Assembly (NCBI RefSeq): GCF_963576675.1
Contig: NC_088912.1
Span: 56,444,395 to 56,508,394, forward strand
Direction of reading: 5' to 3'
Origin: Euphorbia lathyris
Lineage: Eukaryota; Streptophyta; Magnoliopsida; Malpighiales; Euphorbiaceae
DNA length: 64,000 nt
Both the position numbers and the translations under genes were made by a program. This document shows, in pieces, positions 56,361 through 64,000 of this stretch. Each line of letters begins with the position of its first letter. Within the stretch, counting starts at the first letter, position 1. A model generated the notes under the pieces. It was not told the DNA's origin. It was given only the letters and a program-made list of their open reading frames with translations, and did not search any database.

Positions 56361-59300
56361 TTGACATGCGTGGATAAGTCAAAACTATGGTATATAGACA
56401 GCGCATGCTCAAGGCATATGACAGGTGATGAAACTCAGTTCATCACACTAGAGCTTAAACGAGGTGGAAGTGTAAGCTTTGGAGACAACAAGAAGGGTAA
56501 GATAGTCGGCTCAGGTACTATCGGAGGTAACCCAACTATTGAGTCTGTCTCCTTAGTTAAAGGTCTCAAATACAATCTGCTGAGTGTAGCTCAGCTTTGC
56601 AAGAGCGGCAGAAAGGTTGTATTTGATGATACTAAGTGTCAAATACTCGAGGGAAATACAAATGAATTGATTTTAACTGCCCCTCGTGTAGAAAATGTAT
56701 ACATGTTAAACTTAGAAAAACAGTTTTCTAAAAACATATGCTTAGTGTCTAAAGAGGACAACTCCTGGCTATGGCATAGAAGACTTGGGCATGTCAGCAT
56801 GGACCTTCTTGCCAAATTAGCTAGAAAGCAATTAGTTGAGGGATTACCCAAATTAAAGTTTGAAAAAGATCAACTGTGTAAAGCTTGTCAGCAAGGCAAA
56901 CAAACTAAAAGGTCATTTCATAGCAAAAATATTGTCTCAACCAAAAGACCATTGGAATTACTACACTTGGATCTTTTCGGACCTATCCAGCCACTCAGCT
57001 TGGGAGGTAAGAAATTTTCCTTGGTTATTGTAGATGATTTCTCTCGGTACACTTGGATCATCTTGCTGAGTTGCAAGGATGAAACTTTTGAGATGTTTAC
57101 CACACTGATTAAAAAGCTTGAAAATGACAAAGACCTAAGAGTAGCTCACATTAGAAGCGACAATGGTGGAGAATTCAAAAACCAACAGTTTGATGAATTT
57201 TGTGAAATCAGTGGTATTGACCACAATTTCTCCGCTCCTAGAACACCTCAACAAAATGGGGTTGTTGAAAGGAAAAATAGAACTATTGTCGAAATAGCTA
57301 GGACAATGCTGAGTGAAAATAGGCTTCCAAAGTACTTCTGGGGTGAAGCTGTTCACACGGCATGTTACATATTGAATAGGGCTCTAGTTAGACCTATACT
57401 TAAGAAAACCCCATATGAACTTTGGAAAGGTCGAAAGCCCAACATTGGATACTTTCGTGCCTTTGGGTGTAAATGCTTTATACTCAATACAAAAGACAAC
57501 CTTGCTAAATTTGATGCTAAAGCTGACGAGGCGATCTTTTCAGGGTACTCAACAAACAGTAAAGCATATAGAGTATTTAATAAAAGAACTCAGGTTGTAG
57601 AAGAATCTGTACATGTTGAGTTCGATGAAACTGACCCTACAGGTAAGTCAGCTCAGCCTGAAGAAGATGAACCAGGCTCAGCTTCCGCTGCTCAACCAGA
57701 AGCCTCTATGTCATCTATACAGGAGATGACCCAAGGTAAGCAAGAAATTGAAATATCATTTGCTGACCAATCTATTCCTGTAGAGATTGTAGAAACACCT
57801 CTTCCAAACGACTCAACATTGCCCAAAGAAATAAAGATCCCAAGAGGTCATACAGAACAGGCCATTCTCGATGCTGCCAACAACAAGTTGATGACCAGAG
57901 ATCAGCTTAGAAAATACCTTAGTAATGTTGCCTTCGTCTCAATGCTTGAGCCAAAGAATTTTGCTGATGCTGAGCAAGATGAACATTGGATAAATGCCAT
58001 GCAAGAAGAACTTGATCAATTCACCAGAAATAAGGTATGGGATCTAGTACCTAGACCTAGGAATCAAAAGCCCATAGGAACCAAGTGGGTCTTTAGAAAT
58101 AAACTAGATGAGCATGGAAATGTGATTAGAAACAAAGCTCGACTTGTAGCCCAAAGCTACAGTCAGCAAGAAGGTATAGATTATGGAGAAACATTTGCAC
58201 CTGTTGCTAGACTAGAAGCTATACGTATATTGTGTGCCTACGCTAGCTTCATGAATTTTAAACTATACCAAATGGATGTGAAAAGTGCATTTCTTAATGG
58301 CTTTATAAACGAAGAGGTATATGTTAATCAACCTCCTGGGTTTGAAGATTCAAAATTTCCAAACCACGTTTATAAACTCAAAAAGGCCTTGTATGGGCTG
58401 AAACAAGCTCCAAGAGCTTGGTATGAGAGGTTGACCAATTTCCTGCTGACCAGGAACTATGTCAGAGGAAAAGCTGACGCAACCTTGTTTATTAAGAAAA
58501 AGGGTAAACATACCCTACTTGCACAAATATACGTAGATGATATAATATTTGGTGCCACTGACGAGTCTTTGTGCAAAGAGTTTAGTCAACAGATGCAAAC
58601 TGAGTTTGAAATGTCAATGATGGGTGAACTCAACTTCTTCCTTAGACTTCAAATCAAGCAAGGTAAGAATGGCATCTTTATAAGTCAGTCTAAGTACACC
58701 AAGGAAATATTGAAGAAATTCAGCATGGTAGATTGCAAACCAATATCAACCCCCATGGGAACTGATACTGTCCTATGCAAGGATGAGAAGAGTAAGTCAG
58801 TTGATAGTAAACTCTATCGAGGTATAATAGGTTCTTTACTCTATCTCACTGCTAGTAGACCGGATATTCAATACTCAGTATGCTATTGTGCTAGATATCA
58901 AGCTGACCCCATGGAATCTCATCTAACGGCTGTGAAAAGAATTTTTAGATACTTGCAAAGCTCAGTTGATGCAGGTCTATGGTATCCAACCTCAAATGAC
59001 TTCACACTCATTGGATATACTGATGCTGACTATGGACGAGATAAGCTAGAACGGAAGAGTACTTCGGGAGGATGTCATTTCCTTGGAAGCTGTCTAGTAT
59101 CTTGGTTAAGCAAGAAGCAATCATCCGTAGCTCTGTCTACAACTGAAGCTGAGTACGTGGCTGCTGGAAGCTGTGTTGCTCAAGTCCTATGGATAAAGCA
59201 ACAGCTTGAGGATTATGGAGTCAAAACAAAGACAATAGAGATCAAGTGTGACAACAAAAGTGCCATTGATCTATCTAAGAATCCAGTCCAACACAACAGA

Positions 59301-59474
59301 ATGAATCATGTTAGCATAAGGCATCACTTCATCAGAGACCATGTACTAAAAGATGAGATCAAGCTGACCTATGTGCCAACAAATGATCGGCTTGCGGATA
59401 TCTTCACTAAGCCCTTAGCACGAGAACAATTCAATATACTGAGGGAAGCCATTGGTATGTCAAATCCACTCTAA
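56361..59474 (+). CDS. pol: pol of element B: PR, INT, RT, RNase H
   Basis: Full 1,037-residue frame, same length and catalytic residues as pol of A (D13; HHCC; D204, D267, E303; YVDD; D888, E929, D964). Scattered substitutions include L393S (IFSGYS for IFLGYS) and G762R in the RT segment [11 protein letters not shown], a position that is Gly in both A and C, so RT may be impaired. B keeps GTIGGNP where A has GTIRGNP, suggesting A also has private changes. Open frame continues upstream to the gag TAG. Confidence 0.95.
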   Translation: MTCVDKSKLWYIDSACSRHMTGDETQFITLELKRGGSVSFGDNKKGKIVGSGTIGGNPTIESVSLVKGLKYNLLSVAQLCKSGRKVVFDDTKCQILEGNTNELILTAPRVENVYMLNLEKQFSKNICLVSKEDNSWLWHRRLGHVSMDLLAKLARKQLVEGLPKLKFEKDQLCKACQQGKQTKRSFHSKNIVSTKRPLELLHLDLFGPIQPLSLGGKKFSLVIVDDFSRYTWIILLSCKDETFEMFTTLIKKLENDKDLRVAHIRSDNGGEFKNQQFDEFCEISGIDHNFSAPRTPQQNGVVERKNRTIVEIARTMLSENRLPKYFWGEAVHTACYILNRALVRPILKKTPYELWKGRKPNIGYFRAFGCKCFILNTKDNLAKFDAKADEAIFSGYSTNSKAYRVFNKRTQVVEESVHVEFDETDPTGKSAQPEEDEPGSASAAQPEASMSSIQEMTQGKQEIEISFADQSIPVEIVETPLPNDSTLPKEIKIPRGHTEQAILDAANNKLMTRDQLRKYLSNVAFVSMLEPKNFADAEQDEHWINAMQEELDQFTRNKVWDLVPRPRNQKPIGTKWVFRNKLDEHGNVIRNKARLVAQSYSQQEGIDYGETFAPVARLEAIRILCAYASFMNFKLYQMDVKSAFLNGFINEEVYVNQPPGFEDSKFPNHVYKLKKALYGLKQAPRAWYERLTNFLLTRNYVRGKADATLFIKKKGKHTLLAQIYVDDIIFGATDESLCKEFSQQMQTEFEMSMMGELNFFLRLQIKQGKNGIFISQSKYTKEILKKFSMVDCKPISTPMGTDTVLCKDEKSKSVDSKLYRGIIGSLLYLTASRPDIQYSVCYCARYQADPMESHLTAVKRIFRYLQSSVDAGLWYPTSNDFTLIGYTDADYGRDKLERKSTSGGCHFLGSCLVSWLSKKQSSVALSTTEAEYVAAGSCVAQVLWIKQQLEDYGVKTKTIEIKCDNKSAIDLSKNPVQHNRMNHVSIRHHFIRDHVLKDEIKLTYVPTNDRLADIFTKPLAREQFNILREAIGMSNPL

Positions 59475-59984
59475 ATAATTCTGTATGATTAAATGATTGC
59501 TATACTGAGTGGAAATTTGAATGAATGTGCAAATGCCATGCTAAGTAAATTAAAAATAAATATCTACTCTCTATTTAAGTTTAAAAATAGAAAAATAGCC
59601 TAATGCTAAATAGACATAAACATTGAGTTGTTATACTGAGTAGATACAAATGTTGAGTAAATATCCTATGCTGAGTAGATAGACATATTAAGTCTTCATC
59701 CTATGCTGAGTAGAAGCACATACTGAATGCTCAAACGTATGCTGAGTTATTTCGAGATAGACAAAACATGGGCACTCAACATCACAAACGCTTCGAATTC
59801 TAGAAAAATAAAAAAGAAACCCACTTGCGTAAAATGAACCTACACGTGTAACCTCTGGCACCTTGGAAAGACGTACATTAATGGCAAATCCCATGCGCCG
59901 AAGATGTCATAAATGATAGAATCTCTGTCGGTTGAACGTCCCTAGGTAAAACGGCTAGTTAATGAATAGGGGCCGCCGTAAATC
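59475..59984 (+). other. Spacer between pol and extra ORF, element B
   Basis: Noncoding, closely matching 49130-49639 and carrying the same TGCTGAGTAGA-type words. Confidence 0.7.
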
Positions 59985-59993
59985 TATATAAAA
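59985..59993 (+). promoter_or_regulatory. Internal TATA box before the extra ORF, element B
   Basis: TATATAAAA 99 bases before the ATG at 60084, with the CT-rich leader conserved. Confidence 0.65.
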
Positions 59994-60083
59994 AGTGGAA
60001 GAATCCCCACTCTTCACTCTTTACGCTTGTAATCTCTTGCAATCGAACTTCTCTCTCTCCTTAAAACCTCAAAACCTTCAACA

Positions 60084-62990
60084 ATGGCTTCCGGCAAAGA
60101 CAAAACCCCTAAAACTCAAACCTCAAACAAACCCACTCAGGCTGACCTCGCCGGCTCCTCACAACCAGTGAAAAGAACCATGATTAAAGTTCACAAAAAG
60201 GTCAACAATCTGGAGGTTCTAAAATGTCGATGGTTTTCTCCAAGCTTTGTCTCGTCTGAGAAACCATTCTGTGAATGGATCGAGAAGAACAAGTGGAAAG
60301 GTCTCTTCTCTCTTTCAGGAACAACCTATCCAAGGTTAGTACGGGAATTCTACTCGAATCTACATGTTGATGCAGATGACTCTGACTATTTGGAGACCAC
60401 AGTTAAAGGTCAGAAAATCATCGTAACCCCTGCCTATCTAACTACCTTACTAGATTTACCAGACGAAGGAATTCAGTTTAGAACGACGAAGGAGAAAGTG
60501 CCAAAAGACACGGCTGAGAAGCTCAAAGGGTTCTGTAAACCCAAGGATCATAAGGGAGAAATACCCAGCACCTGCATGGGTAAAGAACAAAAGATGGTCC
60601 ACTACATGTTGACCACCTTTATCTTCCCCAAACTCAGCTCAACTTCATCCGCCTCCAACTTCGAGCAGTGCTTCATCTGGCACATGCTAACCTACACTCC
60701 ACTCAACCTTCATGTCTTCCTAGTTGGAGCTCTTCAACGAGGTGGTAAGAAACTTCGCTTAGGATCTCTAATCACAAAAATTCTCGAAGACAAGCAGATC
60801 GAGACAAAAAATGAAACAAGTAGCTTGGGGAGTGAAATCACTGCAGTTCTACTGGATGGACTGTTGTACAATCAACCCTTAAAGGGATATGAAGGAGCTG
60901 GAGATGCTGAAGAAGATGAAGAAGCTGAGCAACCAGAAATTGAGCTCGAAACTGAGCCTGCAAGAGATGTTGAGGCTCATGCTGAGTCACCTAAGACAGC
61001 TCAGCCTGAGAGGAAGAAGAAAATGAAGGCTATAGAAACCTGCTCAAAAGACATTCATGCAGTCCCAAAGAAAGTAAGGCTATTATCAAAAGAAAAAGCT
61101 AAAGCTGACAAGGCTAAGGAGCAAGCTGAGAAAAGAAAAAGGCAAGAAGAGCCTGAGGATGAGGAAGAAGAAACTCCAGAATCCCCTTTAAAGAAAAAGA
61201 AAAAGGGTAACTCCTTAAAGATAGTGGAAGCTGTCCCACTAGACTGTACACAACCTGAAGGTCATAGAACTGATCAAGAAAAGGAAGCTGTAGAAGAAAC
61301 AGAGGTACATGTTGAGCACCAAGAAGCTAATACTGAGCAGGAAGAACATCCCAATGTTGAGAAATCTTAGGATGATGCTGAGCAAGGAGAAAGAGAAAGT
61401 AATGATGTTGAGGGTCAAGTTGAGCAACTTGTAGAAGAGACAGTTGCTACTGAGTCCTGTGAAGGTATTCGAACGGACCATTCACCGCCAAGAGCTGAGA
61501 CACGGCGACGACTCAAAAAGAAAGCGCAAAAGCAAATTGATCTCATGGACGACTTCCCTATTGATGAGCTTGAAACTGACCTCTCTACAATCCAATTCCA
61601 GTACTTCTCTAATGAGACTGAGTCACCACCAGAAAATCCTATAGAAAAACAAGCCTCTGTTACTCAGGATGAGGAACAAGCCAAAAACCCTGCAGATCCA
61701 ATCCAAACTGCTCAAGTTGAGCCAACTCCTGCCTCAACTCCACCTTCAACTCAACATGTTAATGACTCAGCTCATCCAATCAATCAAAGTCCAGGTACCA
61801 ATCAAGGTACACAATCTGGCAGAGAACCAACTCCTCCTCCACCATCAAACTCAGTACCAGCCTCTAAGTCTAACACTGCTAGATTTGCATACTTGAATGC
61901 TACTGAGTCTGGTCGACGTGTCATTGCTTCTGCTCAGTCCTTGCTTCAAGATCTCAATACTACTCAAGCTGATGGTCACCAACCTACTCAAGCTGAGTCC
62001 TCCCACCTGTCAGGTATTACTCAGCTTCTGAATGAACTTCGAGGACTAAAGGATCTGGTTAGCGTTATCACTACGGTTCAAACTCAGCAACCGAATCAAG
62101 GGCAAATAGCAAAACTGACTGAACTGATGCTTACAATGGCAACCCATATGAATTCACTTGAAGGGCAAGTTCAAAAATTGTCGACAGTCAATCTAGGGTA
62201 TGCAACTTCAACCGAACTACACGAATACTTTGTTAAGTTAAATGCGGAACTGACCAAATCTAGTGCCACTACCCATACTGAGTATGCTACCTTTGCTGAG
62301 TTGCATGATTGCTTTACCAAGCTGAATGCTGAGCTGACCAAATCAAGTCCACCCGGCAATGATGAGTTTGCCACCTCTACCGAACTTCAACAATGCTTCA
62401 CCAAGCTTCATACTGAGCTGACCAGTACACGTGACTTAGTATCCTCCTCTTCTCAGTGTACTATTGACCAATTAAGTAAAGCAGTCAAACTACTCAACAT
62501 CGACAGAGCCCAGATGGATGTTGATCCAATCTCCAACACTGAACTCATGAGCTTTTCACAAGCTATCATGAAGGCAGTGCGCATCAACAATGCCCAGTGC
62601 ATGTTTTATAATTCTGCTCTGCTAAAACTGTACCATCAATCTTTTGGTCAAATCACAAGCTCACTCACCTGCCTGAGCAAATCCCATGAATGCCTCCTCA
62701 GCATGATCAGCAGCTCCCTTCGGGTTCCTTGGCATATCCAGGATGATAGTGTACCAGTCATTGATGGCTTGGGTGAAAGCACCAAAAGGCTTCAACGCTA
62801 CTCCCATTATCTCTCCTCTGCAGCACGAAATGAAACCTTCCTCTACAAACCCGATGATGGCAAAACGGGGGAGACAAGTCAAGGAGGAACTCAGCCTCAG
62901 CCTGCAGGTAATGCTTCTAGAAGCAAAGAAAAAGAAAAAGGCAAAGGAATTGCTCAAGCTGATCACTCGGCTCAGAAAAAGAAGAAGTAG
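60084..62990 (+). pseudogene. Extra ORF 3' of pol, element B, one nonsense codon
   Basis: One frame of 968 codons interrupted only by TAG at 61368-61370, where element A has CAG. Domain layout is as in A: conserved N-terminal domain (about 40-245), charged linker, Pro/Gln-rich middle, helical region with three 28-residue repeats, Lys-rich tail. The A run that shifts the frame in A has six A here and stays in frame. Since the lesions differ between A and B, the parent probably had one uninterrupted ORF. Function unknown; no enzyme motif, signal peptide or membrane segment seen. Confidence 0.9.
62196..62447 (+). repeat. Three 84-bp (28-residue) repeats in the extra ORF, element B
   Basis: Starts at 62196, 62280 and 62364, with the same exact 84-base period as in element A. 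Confidence 0.9.
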
Positions 62991-63414
62991 AACTAGCTTA
63001 GTCAATATCTAGGACTTAGCTTTATATCCTGTCTGTCTTTGAATGTATGTGTTTTTGAAAGGTCAATATATTATAAGTATTAATTTTCTTCCTGACCTGA
63101 CTAATAAAATTTGAACAAACAAATCAAGAAGTTAAATACACTCAGTATGCATTAACACCAAAACAACTTATGCAATAAACTGAGAGACAACATACTTCTA
63201 ATATTTTTGAAAAACTGACTTAAATCCAAACAAGTTCAAATCTAAAACTAAGTCAGTATACACAAATGTCTTAAGTCTAATTCAATTAGATCTTGGAAGG
63301 TTTAGAATTAAGTTAAGACAATATGTGCAACCTTTACGGGGGAGTCATTTCAAAAAATATCAATCACGGGGTAACTTATAACTGAGTTCCGTAATTATGT
63401 ATTTTGCCAACATC
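62991..63414 (+). other. 3' untranslated region of element B
   Basis: Matches 52648-53065, with a small CCTGA duplication near 63095 (CCTGACCTGACT for CCTGACT). Noncoding. Confidence 0.6.
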
Positions 63415-63428
63415 AAAATGGGGGAGTT
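63415..63428 (+). other. Polypurine tract of element B
   Basis: AAAATGGGGGAGTT directly before LTR3. Confidence 0.9.
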
Positions 63429-64000
63429 TGTTGAAACACCTTTCCACAAGATTTTGATTTGACAAAATCATCCATGATTAAGAGGCAATTAAATTTAAAT
63501 GCTTTGATTTAATTGTACTAATATGTTTGTTCAATATTGAGTGCAAAAATATATAAAGTAAAGACAGGACAAAAGTCAGCATAAGCAAAGCTGGGTGGAA
63601 AGCAACTCAGCATGACAAAATGGAAGCTGAGTGGAATAGGACTCAGAAGCAAAACGAAGCTGACTAAAATTGAAGACTTCTTCAAAAGCGTTTACACAGA
63701 ACGGAGCTGACCAAGAATGAACTCAGCTTAGAAGTTGAACATCCGAAGATTACGAAGAAAGCTGAATGACAGTCAGGACAGCATGAAGGATCCGTTCACT
63801 AAAGGACAAAGTCTGCAAATCGTCTGCACCAATAATTGGAACCTCGAAGACACATAAAAGACTAATTCCAAGAGTCATGGGTCATTGGATTATTGGAAAC
63901 AGACAACTGGCACAAACAGACAAGCCAGATGCAAGAAGACAAATCTGACGCCTGAAGAAAACAGAGAAAGGGAATGACGGAGCAGTCTGTAGCTGACCAG
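63429..64000 (+). mobile_element. LTR3, cut by the window edge
   Basis: Starts TGTTGAAACACC. The 572 visible bases match LTR2 and LTR1 with few differences. It is either the end of the tandem array or the 5' LTR of a third unit; the window ends before this can be decided. Confidence 0.95.

Overview
This window looks like a repeat-dense, AT-rich plant (most likely eudicot) nuclear region. Every coding stretch I can recognise belongs to a transposable element. I see no ordinary host gene, rRNA, functional tRNA or CRISPR. The evidence is plant-type primer-binding sites (initiator Met and Asp tRNA), SIRE-type Ty1/copia and Athila-type Ty3 proteins, an L1-like LINE, Mutator-like transposase, and MITEs with 9-bp target duplications.

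Layout. 1-11.1 kb is a graveyard of broken LTR elements: a Ty3-type LTR with PBS at the left edge, Athila-like gag/PBS/LTR remnants on the minus strand, copia RT, integrase and LTR fragments. 11.1-26 kb holds a Mutator-like unit: a decayed DUF1985-ULP1 (C48 protease-like) gene on plus, convergent with a MULE transposase on minus. The second intron of the ULP1-like gene appears to have swollen to about 9.8 kb. That intron contains a tandem array with an exact 1,163-bp higher-order period carrying tRNA-like modules, a 592-bp MITE with a nested palindrome, and a 976-bp foldback MITE. 27-28.3 kb holds a second foldback MITE with a perfect 9-bp TSD and another palindrome. 28.4-33.4 kb is a LINE whose reverse transcriptase is split by a solo LTR with TSD TAGGG.

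33.4-42.7 kb is the minus-strand, decayed half of a SIRE-like Ty1/copia element (element C: partial 3' LTR, PPT, extra ORF, pol, part of gag). Its gag is interrupted by a much younger plus-strand tandem of two related elements sharing the middle LTR: LTR1 42735-44141, element A, LTR2 53081-54488, element B, LTR3 from 63429 to beyond the window. Each copy has gag, an in-frame TAG, pol (PR-INT-RT-RNase H) and, 3' of pol, an extra ORF of about 970 codons. The extra ORF sits behind its own TATA box and CT-rich leader. Element A has intact gag and pol but a broken extra ORF. Element B has intact pol length, a frameshifted gag start and a nonsense codon in the extra ORF.

Most interesting: the extra ORF with a conserved internal promoter, the conserved in-frame gag/TAG/pol arrangement with four zinc knuckles in gag, the tandem shared-LTR array nested in an older relative, and the giant intron with its tRNA-like higher-order repeat. 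All assignments come from reading the sequence and remembered family motifs. No database search was possible.
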